Assembly (NCBI GenBank): GCA_036386455.1
Contig: DASVVS010000173.1
Span: 1 to 64,000, forward strand
Direction: 5' to 3'
Origin: AC-37 sp036386455
GTDB taxonomy: Bacteria > Actinomycetota > Thermoleophilia > Solirubrobacterales > Thermoleophilaceae
Length of the DNA: 64,000 nt
Position numbers and translations under genes: made by a program. The notes under the pieces are model-generated. The model was not told the DNA's origin. It ran no database searches and saw nothing but the letters and a program-made list of their open reading frames with translations. Position 1 is the stretch's first letter; each line of letters begins with the position of its first letter. Positions 43,072 to 51,316 of this stretch are shown in pieces.

Positions 43072-43413
43072 TCAGCCCAACAGGAGCGGGAGGAGCGGGA
43101 ACCACGCAATGGTCAGGAGCACGGCGGCGGCCACGACGGCCAGGCCGAGCCGCGGCGGGCGCCTGCCAGTCAGTGCGTAGTAGACGCCCGACCCGCCGGC
43201 GTAGGCGCACGCGGCCACCGCGGCCAACCCGGTCAGCCCCCAGAGCACGAGCAGCAGGCGCAGGCCCGCCCCGTAGCAATCGTCGGCCCCGCCATCGAGG
43301 AAGCACTCGTTGGTCACCGCGCCGTCGAGGACGACGACCGGCATGAAGAGCAGCGGGATCGGGGCCACGACGGCGACGAGGCCGGCGACGCCCGCCGCCG
43401 TCCGGGCCAGCAC
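43072..43413 (-). CDS. Small membrane protein of unknown function
   Basis: A 113-residue protein with three hydrophobic segments (about 5-30, 52-75 and 88-112) and a Cys pair (NECFLDGGADDCYG) in the first extracytoplasmic loop that could form a disulfide. Not recognised. The GTG start lies 4 bp after the subtilase stop, so the two are likely co-translated. Confidence 0.6.
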   Translation of the reverse strand: MLARTAAGVAGLVAVVAPIPLLFMPVVVLDGAVTNECFLDGGADDCYGAGLRLLLVLWGLTGLAAVAACAYAGGSGVYYALTGRRPPRLGLAVVAAAVLLTIAWFPLLPLLLG

Positions 43414-43417
43414 GGGC

Positions 43418-44902
43418 TCAGCGCGAGGCGGTGGCGCTGCCGGTCTGCGAGCCCGCGCGCCAGCGCAGCACGAGCCTGTACTTGCTCGAGCGGGCGAGCG
43501 CCCTGCGCGCGCTGCGCGAGAGCGTGACCGTGGCCGCCTTCCGCCCGGCGCCGCCTAGCTTCACGGTCCTCGTACCGGCCGTGCTCTTGCTCTTCCCGCG
43601 CGTGAGGACGGCCCGGAGCTTGACGTTCGCCGCGCCGGTGCTGCGCACGGTCGCGCTCAGGCGGCCCGACCTCGCGAGCTTGGCGCGCGTGGTCCGCTTG
43701 ACGGTGACCGTGACCTGCGTCTCCCCGGCGCCGGGGCCGCCGCCGGGCGGGGGCTGATCGCCGCCGCCGACCGCCGGCGGCTGGAAGGCGGGCGTCGATC
43801 CCGGCGCGCAGGACGCCACCGCCGCGTCCGCGTTCACGATCCCGTATCCGAACACCGGATCGGAGGAGCCGCCCCTCGAGGAGGTCCTGCGCAGGCACTC
43901 GACGATCTGGGCGTTGCTCAGGCCGCGGCCCGCCAGCAGCGCCGCCACGCCGGCCACGTGCGGCGCGGCCATCGAGCTGCCGGCGAACGTCTCGTAGCCC
44001 TTCACGGGGCAGTCCTCGATGCTGTCCGTGCCGTCGCCCGGCCACACCGTGGACCACACGTCGCCGCTGTACTCGCAGAAGATCGGGCTGCCCTCGCCGC
44101 CCGGTGCGCGCACGCCGACGGCGCCGGTGGTCGCGTTCGGGAAGTTCGAGTAGGCCGCCGGGAGGCCGCGCGAGTCGGTGGCGGCCGCGCAGACCGCGTG
44201 CCGCGCGGCGGCCGGGTAGTTGCAGAGCGGGAACGACTCGTTGCTGGCCGCCGCCACCACGAGCGCGCCCTTGGACCAGGCGTGGTCCACGGCGGCCTCG
44301 GCATCCGCGCTCGTGCCGTCGAGCGTGCCCTGGAGCGGCAGGTCGGCCAGGCTGAGGTTGATCACGTCGGCGCCGTGGTCGGCCGCCCAGCGGATCGCGT
44401 CGTAGACCGCGCCCTCGCTCGGCTCCGCGCCCTCGGCGTCGAGCACACGTACGGGCATGACCTTCGCGTCGGGCGCGACCCCGGCCACGCCGATCCCGTT
44501 GCCCGTGTTGGCGGCCGCGATTCCCGCCACGTGGGTGCCGTGGCCGTTCTCGTCCTGCGGGCCGGCGCAGCCGTCGCCCACCTTCACGTAGTCGGTGCCG
44601 CCCACGAGCTTGCCCTGCAGGTCCGGATGGCTCAGGTCCGCGCCGGTGTCGAGCACCGCGATCGTCACGCCGGCGCCGCGCGCGCCGCGCGCCCACGCCC
44701 CGGGCGCCTTGATCTGCGCGAGGCCCCACTGCGCCGGGCCGAGCGGGTCACCCGTGGCCGGTCCGCCCGCCGGGCTCGCGCCGCCGTCGCCCGTCGCGTA
44801 CGTGGCGGGCGGGTACGAGCACGTGACCGCGCCGGCCGAGCCGGGCACGGCGACCAGCGCCATGGCCGCGAATACCGCGACTGTGAGGAGCCTCCTGCGC
44901 AT
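43418..44902 (-). CDS. Secreted subtilisin-like serine protease (S8) with basic C-terminal domain
   Basis: A 494-residue exported protease. A signal peptide (LLTVAVFAAMALVAVPGSAGA) leads directly to the catalytic domain. The triad is Asp near residue 82 (AVLDTGAD), His near 121 (ENGHGTHVAG) and Ser near 308 (AGSSMAAPHVAG). There is no I9 inhibitor propeptide, so folding help may differ from classical subtilisins. After a Gly/Pro linker (about 380-395) comes a C-terminal Lys/Arg/Thr-rich beta domain. An ATG at 44941 would add 13 residues before the signal peptide and is less likely. Confidence 0.92.
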   Translation of the reverse strand: MRRRLLTVAVFAAMALVAVPGSAGAVTCSYPPATYATGDGGASPAGGPATGDPLGPAQWGLAQIKAPGAWARGARGAGVTIAVLDTGADLSHPDLQGKLVGGTDYVKVGDGCAGPQDENGHGTHVAGIAAANTGNGIGVAGVAPDAKVMPVRVLDAEGAEPSEGAVYDAIRWAADHGADVINLSLADLPLQGTLDGTSADAEAAVDHAWSKGALVVAAASNESFPLCNYPAAARHAVCAAATDSRGLPAAYSNFPNATTGAVGVRAPGGEGSPIFCEYSGDVWSTVWPGDGTDSIEDCPVKGYETFAGSSMAAPHVAGVAALLAGRGLSNAQIVECLRRTSSRGGSSDPVFGYGIVNADAAVASCAPGSTPAFQPPAVGGGDQPPPGGGPGAGETQVTVTVKRTTRAKLARSGRLSATVRSTGAANVKLRAVLTRGKSKSTAGTRTVKLGGAGRKAATVTLSRSARRALARSSKYRLVLRWRAGSQTGSATASR

Positions 44903-45083
44903 GGGGTACGCGGGGTTGTACCCCCACAGGGCCCGTCTCATGCGGCCGGAAAGAGGCCGAGGCGCCCGCGATGGGCGCCTCGGCTGGAGACCCTGACTGT
45001 CGTCTGCTGCGGAAGGGGCGCCGGCTCTGTGCGCCCAAGCTCTTGTCCCGATTGTCGTCTGCACCGGTATCTGCCGATATGGG
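44903..45083. other. Structured intergenic region between subtilase and sensor kinase genes
   Basis: This 181-bp divergent gap has several inverted repeats: GGGGT-TGT-ACCCC near 44913; GGCC-(7)-GGCC near 44944; a perfect 10-bp stem CGAGGCGCCC (44958-44967) with GGGCGCCTCG (44973-44982); and GGGGT-GACG-ACCCC at 45081-45094, which covers the kinase GTG. TGTCGTCTGC occurs twice (44998-45007 and 45053-45062). It could be a structured leader RNA or a regulator-binding region. No T-run marks a terminator. Confidence 0.5.
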
Positions 45084-46076
45084 GTGACGACCCCATCTTC
45101 AGCGATGCAGACTCGAAACGACTCCAATTCGCTGGTCGGCCAGGTCGTCGCGACGAACGTCCTGATGGTCGTCGCGACCGTCTTCGCCGCCAGCGCAGCA
45201 GCCAGCCTGAACCTCGACGTGCGCGACGAGCGCGCGCAGTTCGGCCTGCTCGCCCTGTCGATCGTGCTCGTGCTGCTCGTGAACATGATGATGCTGCGGC
45301 GCCGCTTCATGCCGCTCGACCGGCTGATCGAGCGCGTGGAGGCGATCGACCCCGCCGACCCGACCGGGTTCGAGGCGCCGAAGGACGTGGAGGGCGTGGA
45401 CGAGCTCGACCGCCTCGCCTCGTCCTTTCGCCGCATGCTCCACCGGATCGACTCCGAGCGAAAGCGCAGCGGCCGGCTGGTGATCCGCGCCCAGGAGGAG
45501 GAGCGCCGGCGCCTGGCCCGCGACCTGCACGACGAGGTGAATCAGGCGCTGACCGCGATCCTGCTGCGGCTCGAGGCGCTGAGCCACGCGGCGCCCGGCG
45601 CGGCCGACGAGCTGCTCGAGCTCAAGAAGCTCGTGAACCAGGCGATGGCCGAGCTGCTGCACCTCGCCCGAACGCTGCGCCCGACGGCGCTCGACGACCA
45701 CGGCCTCGTGCCCGCGCTGGAGAGCCAGCTGCGGCGCTTCTCGGCGCAGACCGGCGTGGAGGCCGCTCTGTGGACCCAGGGTCATCCCGATCAGCTCGAC
45801 TCCGACCAGGAGATCGTCGTGTACCGCGTGGCGCAGGAGGCGCTCTCGAACGTGGCGCAGCATGCGTCCGCGCGGCGCGTGGAACTCGGCCTTTCTGCCG
45901 ATGAGGAGGGTGTGGAGCTCACGATTCGCGACGACGGCCGCGGCTTCGACACGCGCGACGAGCACGACAGCCTCGGGCTGAGCGGCATGTCCGAGCGCGC
46001 GCGGCTGCTCGGCGGCCGGCTCGAGGTGGACTCCCGCCCCGGCTCCGGAACCAGCCTCACGCTCCAGGTGCCCTGA
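45084..46076 (+). CDS. NarL-type membrane sensor histidine kinase (HisKA_3)
   Basis: A 330-residue kinase (323 from the ATG at 45105). Two membrane segments (about 20-45 and 52-70) are followed by a HAMP-like segment (FMPLDRLIERVEAIDPADPT) and a HisKA_3 domain with the phosphorylated His near residue 149 in LARDLHDEVNQALT. The ATPase ends the protein with VAQEALSNVAQHA, IRDDGRGFD and GMSERARLLGGRLEV. The sensing loop between the helices is only a few residues, so it likely senses membrane or intracellular signals. GTG at 45084 lies in a hairpin; ATG at 45105 is a good alternative. The stop overlaps the regulator ATG by one base. Confidence 0.92.
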   Translation: MTTPSSAMQTRNDSNSLVGQVVATNVLMVVATVFAASAAASLNLDVRDERAQFGLLALSIVLVLLVNMMMLRRRFMPLDRLIERVEAIDPADPTGFEAPKDVEGVDELDRLASSFRRMLHRIDSERKRSGRLVIRAQEEERRRLARDLHDEVNQALTAILLRLEALSHAAPGAADELLELKKLVNQAMAELLHLARTLRPTALDDHGLVPALESQLRRFSAQTGVEAALWTQGHPDQLDSDQEIVVYRVAQEALSNVAQHASARRVELGLSADEEGVELTIRDDGRGFDTRDEHDSLGLSGMSERARLLGGRLEVDSRPGSGTSLTLQVP

Positions 46077-46714
46077 TGCTGCACATCCTCGTAGCCGACG
46101 ACCACGGGATCGTGCGCTCCGGCCTGCGCATGCTCATCGAGCGCCAGGAGGGGATGCGCGTGGTGGCCGAGGCCGAGGACGGCGTGGCCGCGCTCGAGGC
46201 CGCGCAGCGCGAGCACCCCGACGTGGCCGTGCTCGACGTGGCGATGCCGCGCATGACCGGCATCCAGGCCACGCGCGAGATCAAGGCCCACTGCCCGGAC
46301 ACCTCCGTGCTGCTCCTGTCGATGCACGACGAGGAGCGCTACCTCTACGACGCGATGAAGGCCGGCGCCTCGGGCTACGTGCTCAAGCGGGCGGCCGACG
46401 AGGATCTGATCGACGCGCTGCGCTCGGTCGCCGCCGGGCGGCCGTTCCTGTCGGCGGTCACGCAGAGCGCCGTAGTGAAGGAGTGGATCGACCAGGGCGG
46501 CGACGCCGGCCCGCGCGACCGGCTCACCCCGCGCGAGCTCGGCGTGGTCAAGCTGATCGCCGAGGCCTACACGAACAAGCAGATCGCCGAGATCCTCACC
46601 GTGTCCGAGAAGACCGTCGAGTCGCACCGCGCGAACGTGCTGGCCAAGCTCGGCATGCGCGACCGCGTGGAGCTGGTGCGCTACGCGATCCGGCGCGGCC
46701 TGATCGAGCCGTAG
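46076..46714 (+). CDS. NarL/FixJ-family response regulator
   Basis: A 212-residue regulator. The receiver has acidic residues in VADDHG, the phosphoacceptor Asp near residue 53 in VLDVAMPRMTG, and Lys in YVLKRAADEDL. The LuxR-type DNA-binding helix-turn-helix is at about 148-205 (LTPRELGVVKLIAEAYTNKQ, then TVSEKTVESHRANVLAKLG). It is translated together with the kinase just upstream (TGATG), so they form a two-component pair. Targets are unknown. Its last 34 bp overlap the convergent glycosyltransferase. Confidence 0.95.
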   Translation: MLHILVADDHGIVRSGLRMLIERQEGMRVVAEAEDGVAALEAAQREHPDVAVLDVAMPRMTGIQATREIKAHCPDTSVLLLSMHDEERYLYDAMKAGASGYVLKRAADEDLIDALRSVAAGRPFLSAVTQSAVVKEWIDQGGDAGPRDRLTPRELGVVKLIAEAYTNKQIAEILTVSEKTVESHRANVLAKLGMRDRVELVRYAIRRGLIEP

Positions 46715-47571
46715 AGCACGCCGGCGTTCTCGGCCGCGCGCACTGCGCGGTCCATCGCGAGGGCTCCCCTGCCCGAGCCGGCCGCGACCAGCACGCCGGC
46801 GGCGCCGGCCAGCGCGCGCCGCGCCGCGAGCCCGGGCGAACGGCCACGGCGCATGCCGAGCGCCGCGCCGAAGGCGAAGCGGCGCCTGACGAACGATCCG
46901 CGCGTGAGGCGCTCCGGCGGAATCACGTGCTCGACGCCGGCGTCGGGCACGTAGCGCACGCGGTGGCCGCGGCGGACGAGCTCGCGCTGCACCTCGTCCT
47001 CCTCGCCGAAGAAGACTCGGCGGCCGCTGTGGCCGAGCGCGGGGTCGAAGCCGCCGGCCGCGCGCAGCGGCTCGACGCGGAAGCTCACGTTCGCGCCGTA
47101 GACGGCCTCCTCGTCGGGGTCGAGGTCGCGCACCGCCGGGCCACGGTCGAGCAGCGTGAGCACGTGCCGGATCGCGTCCGAGTACCAGGGCGGCGGCGGG
47201 ATCTCGAAGCGCGGCCGGATCGGGCCGCCGATGCAGGCCACCTCGGGCGGCGCCTCGTCCCAGCGGCGGACCAGCGCCTCGTACCAGCCGGGATCCACCA
47301 CGGCGTCGTCGTCCACGTAGGCGAGCGCCTCCGCGCCCAGCTCCTCGGCCCAGGCCAGAGCCCGGTTGCGCGCGTGCGAGAGGCCGGGCCGGGGCTCGTG
47401 GATGGCGCCCTCGCGCGGCCCGCCGCCGCTCGCGATCACGGCGAGGCGCTCCTCGGGCACCTGACGCCGCAGGGCGGCGACCGCCTCGGCGGCCCGCTCG
47501 GGCGGACGCGCGGTGCAGACCGCCACGAACAGGGCGGTGCTGCCGCTTGCCTTGGGTCTAGACTTCGCCAC
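46681..47571 (-). CDS. Family 2 glycosyltransferase
   Basis: A 296-residue GT-A transferase. After FVAVCTARPPERAAEAVAAL comes the metal motif in AYVDDDAVVDPGWYE (DDD), then the acceptor region with YGANVSFRVEPLRAAGGFDP and FFGEEDEVQRELVRRG, where ED is the likely catalytic base. The C-terminal 60 residues are basic and Ala-rich and may bind the membrane. The GTG at 47571 has GGAG 3 nt upstream; the longer TTG start at 47604 would lie on the start of the divergent gene. Overlaps the response regulator end by 34 bp. Confidence 0.85.
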   Translation of the reverse strand: MAKSRPKASGSTALFVAVCTARPPERAAEAVAALRRQVPEERLAVIASGGGPREGAIHEPRPGLSHARNRALAWAEELGAEALAYVDDDAVVDPGWYEALVRRWDEAPPEVACIGGPIRPRFEIPPPPWYSDAIRHVLTLLDRGPAVRDLDPDEEAVYGANVSFRVEPLRAAGGFDPALGHSGRRVFFGEEDEVQRELVRRGHRVRYVPDAGVEHVIPPERLTRGSFVRRRFAFGAALGMRRGRSPGLAARRALAGAAGVLVAAGSGRGALAMDRAVRAAENAGVLYGSIRPRRIA

Positions 47572-47603
47572 GTCTCCGAAACCGGTGCAGGTCTGGGGTC
47601 TCA

Positions 47604-48095
47604 ATGCAGGAAATGGTCATATACGGGGTGAGCTTCGACATGGTCGGCAAGCAGCCCATCGTCCTGCTCAAGACCCGGGACGGCAACAAGTTCCTGCCGA
47701 TCTGGATCGGCCATCCCGAGGCCGCGGCGATCCTGATGAAGCTCCAGGGCGCGAACACGCCCCGCCCGATGACCCACGACCTCATGGACGACATGCTCAC
47801 CGAGCTGGACATCGCGTGCTCCCGGGTGGCGGTCACGGAGCTGAAGGAGAACACCTTCTACGCCTCGATCACCCTCCAGATGAACGGCCGCGAGGTGGAG
47901 ATCGACTCGCGGCCCTCGGACGCGCTCGCGCTGGCGGTCCGCACCAAGGCGCCGATCTTCGCGGCCGAGGACGTGATCGCCGACTCCGCGATCGAGTTCG
48001 AGCACGAGGTCGAGGACCAGGACGAGGTCGTCGAGAAGTTCAAGGACTTCCTCGACAACGTCACGCCCGAGGACTTCGCCTCGGGCGACGCGTAG
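47604..48095 (+). CDS. Bifunctional nuclease (BFN/DUF151) domain protein
   Basis: A 163-residue protein. The BFN core is visible as PIVLLKTRDGNKFLPIWIG, EAAAILMKLQG and RPMTHDLM, followed by IDSRPSDALALAVRTKAPIF, a family signature. Plant members have RNase and DNase activity; in bacteria the role is unclear. After residue 125 comes an acidic tail (EFEHEVEDQDEVVEKFKDF), like that of actinobacterial homologues. A second ATG at 47613 is an alternative start. Confidence 0.92.
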   Translation: MQEMVIYGVSFDMVGKQPIVLLKTRDGNKFLPIWIGHPEAAAILMKLQGANTPRPMTHDLMDDMLTELDIACSRVAVTELKENTFYASITLQMNGREVEIDSRPSDALALAVRTKAPIFAAEDVIADSAIEFEHEVEDQDEVVEKFKDFLDNVTPEDFASGDA

Positions 48096-48129
48096 CGGGC
48101 GAACCGCGACGCGCTCCGGGCGCGCGGGG

Positions 48130-48135
48130 TATCGT
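48130..48135 (+). promoter_or_regulatory. Putative leaderless -10 element of the 48144 secreted protein gene
   Basis: TATCGT, 8 nt before the GTG at 48144, again within GGGTATCGT as at 34603. Confidence 0.45.
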
Positions 48136-48143
48136 GCCGTCCT

Positions 48144-49166
48144 GTGTGGGGGCACACGGGGGCGAGGCTGCTGGTTGTCGCGTGCGCACTGCTGGCGTTC
48201 GGGCCGGCGGCTGGCGCGAGCGGCGCGCAGCTCTACGCGCCGGACAGCTACGTGAACCGCGTCCTCCCGGCGAACGCGCCGCTCGACCCGCTCTCGCCGC
48301 TGATGGTCCAGCGGCTCGTCTCGCAGGTCCAGGAGTCGCACGCGTGGATCGGCACCACCGACTACTACGACTTCGGCGTCCCGATCTACAACGTGCCGGC
48401 GAACCAGCCGACCGTCACGGTCCACACCACCCATCCCGGGCTCGCCCCGCAGTTCGCGGCCGTCCCGCTGCCGGCTGACGCGTTCCCGGACCCGGGCTCC
48501 GACGGCAACCTGGTCGTCTACCAGGAGTCCACCGACACGACGTGGGAGTTCTGGCAGCTCAAGAAGGACGCGGCCGGCAACTGGTCGGCCGCTTACGGCG
48601 GGCGGATGCAGAACGTCTCGAGCAATCCGGGCTACTACACCGATCCGCCCGGGTCGCAGTACGGGGCACGGGCCACGAGCATCCCGATGCTCGCCGGCGT
48701 GCTGCGCATAGCCGAGCTCCAGGCGCGCGAGATCAACCACGCGATCGGCTTCGGGATGCCGCGGCCGGCGCCGTGCTACCGCTGGCCGGCGCAGCGTCAG
48801 GACGCCGACCTGAGCAACAGCGACTGGCTGGCGCCGCCCGAGGGCGCGATCCTGCGCCTCCCGGCGGACCTCGACCTCGACTCCCTGAACATGCCGCCGC
48901 TCACGAGGGCGATCGCACGAGCGGTCCAGCGGCACGGCATGGTCCTGCAGGACCGCGGCGGCAACGTCGGCTTCCAGGGCGAGGACCCGCGCCCGGTGTC
49001 GCCCAACCCGTACGCCGGCCCCAACGGGATCTTCGAGGGCACCTCGCCGTCCCACCTCCTCTCGTTCTTCCCGTGGGACAAGCTCCAGGTCCTAGCCGTG
49101 CCGCCCGGCAAGAGCTCGTGCGAGAAGCTCAACGGGACGGCGTACTCGGTCCCGCCCCTCCAGTAG
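48144..49166 (+). CDS. Secreted protein of unknown function (340 aa)
   Basis: A signal peptide (LLVVACALLAFGPAAGASGA, residues 9-28) begins an exported protein I do not recognise. The body has PTVTVHTTHPGLAPQF, a WEFWQLKKDAAGNWSAAYGG stretch typical of a beta-sheet edge, MLAGVLRIAELQAREINHAI and two segments rich in Trp and Pro. Only two cysteines lie after the signal region (CYRWP and SSCEKL), which could pair. The EINHAI and EGAILRLPADLDLDSL patterns hint at a carbohydrate-active beta fold, but no catalytic motif is certain. It stands alone with a TATCGT hexamer upstream. Confidence 0.75.
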   Translation: MWGHTGARLLVVACALLAFGPAAGASGAQLYAPDSYVNRVLPANAPLDPLSPLMVQRLVSQVQESHAWIGTTDYYDFGVPIYNVPANQPTVTVHTTHPGLAPQFAAVPLPADAFPDPGSDGNLVVYQESTDTTWEFWQLKKDAAGNWSAAYGGRMQNVSSNPGYYTDPPGSQYGARATSIPMLAGVLRIAELQAREINHAIGFGMPRPAPCYRWPAQRQDADLSNSDWLAPPEGAILRLPADLDLDSLNMPPLTRAIARAVQRHGMVLQDRGGNVGFQGEDPRPVSPNPYAGPNGIFEGTSPSHLLSFFPWDKLQVLAVPPGKSSCEKLNGTAYSVPPLQ

Positions 49167-49167
49167 C

Positions 49168-49189
49168 CCGGCCGCCGCCGGCAGGCCGG
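49168..49189. terminator. Hairpin between convergent genes (possible terminator)
   Basis: CCGGCC (49168-49173) pairs with GGCCGG (49184-49189) directly after the 48144 gene and before the convergent aminotransferase end. No T-run follows on either strand, so only a weak terminator call is possible. Confidence 0.35.
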
Positions 49190-49215
49190 CACCCCGTCCC
49201 TGCCGAGAGGAAGCG

Positions 49216-50607
49216 CTAGCCCGCCCGGCGGCGCATCGGCACCACGCGGGCGCCCTGTGCGGGCGGCTCCTCAGCCGGCTGCTCCTCCGCCGCCGGCTTC
49301 GCCCTCGGCTCAGCCGGCTTGGGCGCCGGGCGCCGCGGCGCCGGCCTCTCCTCGCCGGTGAGCGTGCCGTAGAGGGCGACCTGCTCGGCCACGACCTCGC
49401 CGATCCGCCGCACGCCCTCGCGGATCGTGTCCTCGTCGACGCCCGAGAAGTTCAGCCGCATCGCGTTGCGGCCGCGGCCGTCGAGGAACGCGCCCTCACC
49501 CGGCACGAAGGCCACGTTCTCGCGCAGCGCCCGCGCGAGCAGGTCGGTCGTGTCGATGAAGTCCGGCAGCGTGACCCAGATGAACAGGCCGCCGCCGGGC
49601 CGGGTCCACTGCGCCTGCGGGGGGAAGAACTCGGCGAGCGCGTCGAACATCGCGTCGCGGCGCGAGCGGTAGATGTCGTTGAGCGAGTCGACGTAGTCGC
49701 GCCAGATGCCCTGGTCGAAGTAGGCGCGCACCATGAGCTGCGAGAGCGTGGAGGTGCAGAGGTCGGCGGCCTGCTTGCCGAGGTTGATCTTCTCGAGCAC
49801 CGGGGGCGGCGCGACGACCCAGCCGAGCCGGATCCCGGGCGAGAGGATCTTCGAGAACGTGCCCAGGTACATGACGTACACGCCGCCGTCGAGCGAGCGC
49901 AGCGTCGGCTGGGGCGAGCCCTCGTAGCGCAGCATCCCGTACGGGTTGTCCTCCAGGACCAGGAGCTGCCGCTCGTTCGCGATCTCGACCAGCCGGCGGC
50001 GGCGCTCGACGGACATCGTGACCCCGGCGGGGTTCTGGAAGGTCGGCACGGTGTAGACGAACTTCGGCTTGCGGCCGTCGCGATCGAGGCGGTCGAGCAC
50101 GTCGGGCAGCCGGTCGACCTTCATGCCGTCGTCGTCGGTGTCGATCTGCACGACGTCGGCCTGGTAAGAGGAGAAGGACGGCACGGCGCCGGGGTAGGTC
50201 GGCCCCTCGGCGATGATCACGTCGCCCGGGTCGATCAGCGTGCGCGTGACGAGGTCGATCACCTGCTGTCCGCCGGTGGTGACGATCACGTCCTCGAGGT
50301 CGACCTTCATGCCCTCGGCGGCCATGACCTCCGCGATGCACTCCTTGGTCTCGTCGAGCCCCTCGGTCGGGCCGTACTGGAGCGCCTTCGCGCACGACTC
50401 CGCGGCGATCTTGTTGCCCATCGCCGCGAACGTCTCGGGCGGGAAGCTCGCCGTGTCGGGTAGGCCGCCGGCGAGCGAGATGACCTCCGGGCGCGCGGTG
50501 AGCGCCATCAGGTCGCGCATCGCCGAGGACTTCATCACCCGCGTGCGTGAGGCGAACAGGCCCGCATAGCGTTCCAGGTCGCGCTTGTTCGAGCGCGGGC
50601 GGGACAT
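49216..50607 (-). CDS. PLP-dependent aminotransferase (LysN/2-aminoadipate type) with Pro/Ala-rich tail
   Basis: A 463-residue class I/II aminotransferase. Motifs include MALTARPEVISLAGGLPDT, QYGPTEGLDETKECI, TTGGQQVIDLV, TFQNPAGVTMS and LEDNPYGMLRYEG. The Schiff-base Lys is near residue 252 in GTFSKILSPGIRLGW. After about residue 410 comes a Pro/Ala/Glu-rich tail of about 50 residues that is not part of the fold. Substrates could be 2-aminoadipate, aromatic or branched-chain amino acids. AAGGAG lies 4-10 nt before the ATG. It shares motifs with the gene at 6955-8055, but they are not recent duplicates. Confidence 0.92.
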   Translation of the reverse strand: MSRPRSNKRDLERYAGLFASRTRVMKSSAMRDLMALTARPEVISLAGGLPDTASFPPETFAAMGNKIAAESCAKALQYGPTEGLDETKECIAEVMAAEGMKVDLEDVIVTTGGQQVIDLVTRTLIDPGDVIIAEGPTYPGAVPSFSSYQADVVQIDTDDDGMKVDRLPDVLDRLDRDGRKPKFVYTVPTFQNPAGVTMSVERRRRLVEIANERQLLVLEDNPYGMLRYEGSPQPTLRSLDGGVYVMYLGTFSKILSPGIRLGWVVAPPPVLEKINLGKQAADLCTSTLSQLMVRAYFDQGIWRDYVDSLNDIYRSRRDAMFDALAEFFPPQAQWTRPGGGLFIWVTLPDFIDTTDLLARALRENVAFVPGEGAFLDGRGRNAMRLNFSGVDEDTIREGVRRIGEVVAEQVALYGTLTGEERPAPRRPAPKPAEPRAKPAAEEQPAEEPPAQGARVVPMRRRAG

Positions 50608-51316
50608 GGCGCTCCTTTCGCCTCCCCCGGTCGCGCCCCTGCCTTCGTCTATCGTCATCCGGCCCCTGAGCCTACCGGGCTCCAGACCCCTTCACGAGAC
50701 CATCAGCCTGTTCCTCGACATAGGCCAAGGTGCGGGGCTTGCGGGCGCGAGCGGTGTCCGCCCGTACCTGCCGCCGCTGCTCGCGGGCGCCCTGGCTCGC
50801 GGCGACGTGGGCATCGACTTCGAGGACACCTCCTACGAGTTCCTCGAGCAGCCGTGGTTTCTCGTGATCGTCCTGGCCATCGCGGTCGCCGCCTACTTCC
50901 TCGACCGCACGCGCGGGACGCGCCCCGACGAGTCCCACGACCCCGTGGCGCTGGGGCTGGGCGCGATCGGGATGGTGCTGGGCGCGCTGCTGTTCGCGGG
51001 CTCCCTGGCCGACGGCGGCCACGACTCCTGGCCGGGCCTCATCTACGGCGCGATCGCCGCCGGGCTCGGCTACATGGCGGTCGCGCAGCTGTTCGCGCGG
51101 GCGCGGCGGCGGCTGCGCGCGGCGGCCACGGACGACTCGAGCGGCGCCCCCAACCTGCTCGACGCCTACGCCGACGTCATCGCGCTCGCACTCGCGGGGC
51201 TGTCGATCCTCGCGCCGCCGGTCGGCATCGTCGCCGTGATCGCGTTCCTGGTCCTGCTCCTGCGCGCCCGCCGCGGCGGCGGTCAGAAGTACGAGGGCCT
51301 TCGCATCCTGCGGTGA
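50606..51316 (+). CDS. DUF4126-family membrane protein
   Basis: A protein of up to 236 residues with about five hydrophobic segments. The pattern ISLFLDIGQGAGLAGASGVRP near residue 32 and the YEFLEQPWFLVIV region match DUF4126 proteins, whose function is unknown. Homologues usually begin just before ISLFLDIG, so the first 30 residues from the ATG at 50606 may not be translated; no other ATG, GTG or TTG fits between, and CTG at 50667 would be needed. Its stop overlaps the phosphodiesterase GTG as GTGA. Confidence 0.7.
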   Translation: MALLSPPPVAPLPSSIVIRPLSLPGSRPLHETISLFLDIGQGAGLAGASGVRPYLPPLLAGALARGDVGIDFEDTSYEFLEQPWFLVIVLAIAVAAYFLDRTRGTRPDESHDPVALGLGAIGMVLGALLFAGSLADGGHDSWPGLIYGAIAAGLGYMAVAQLFARARRRLRAAATDDSSGAPNLLDAYADVIALALAGLSILAPPVGIVAVIAFLVLLLRARRGGGQKYEGLRILR

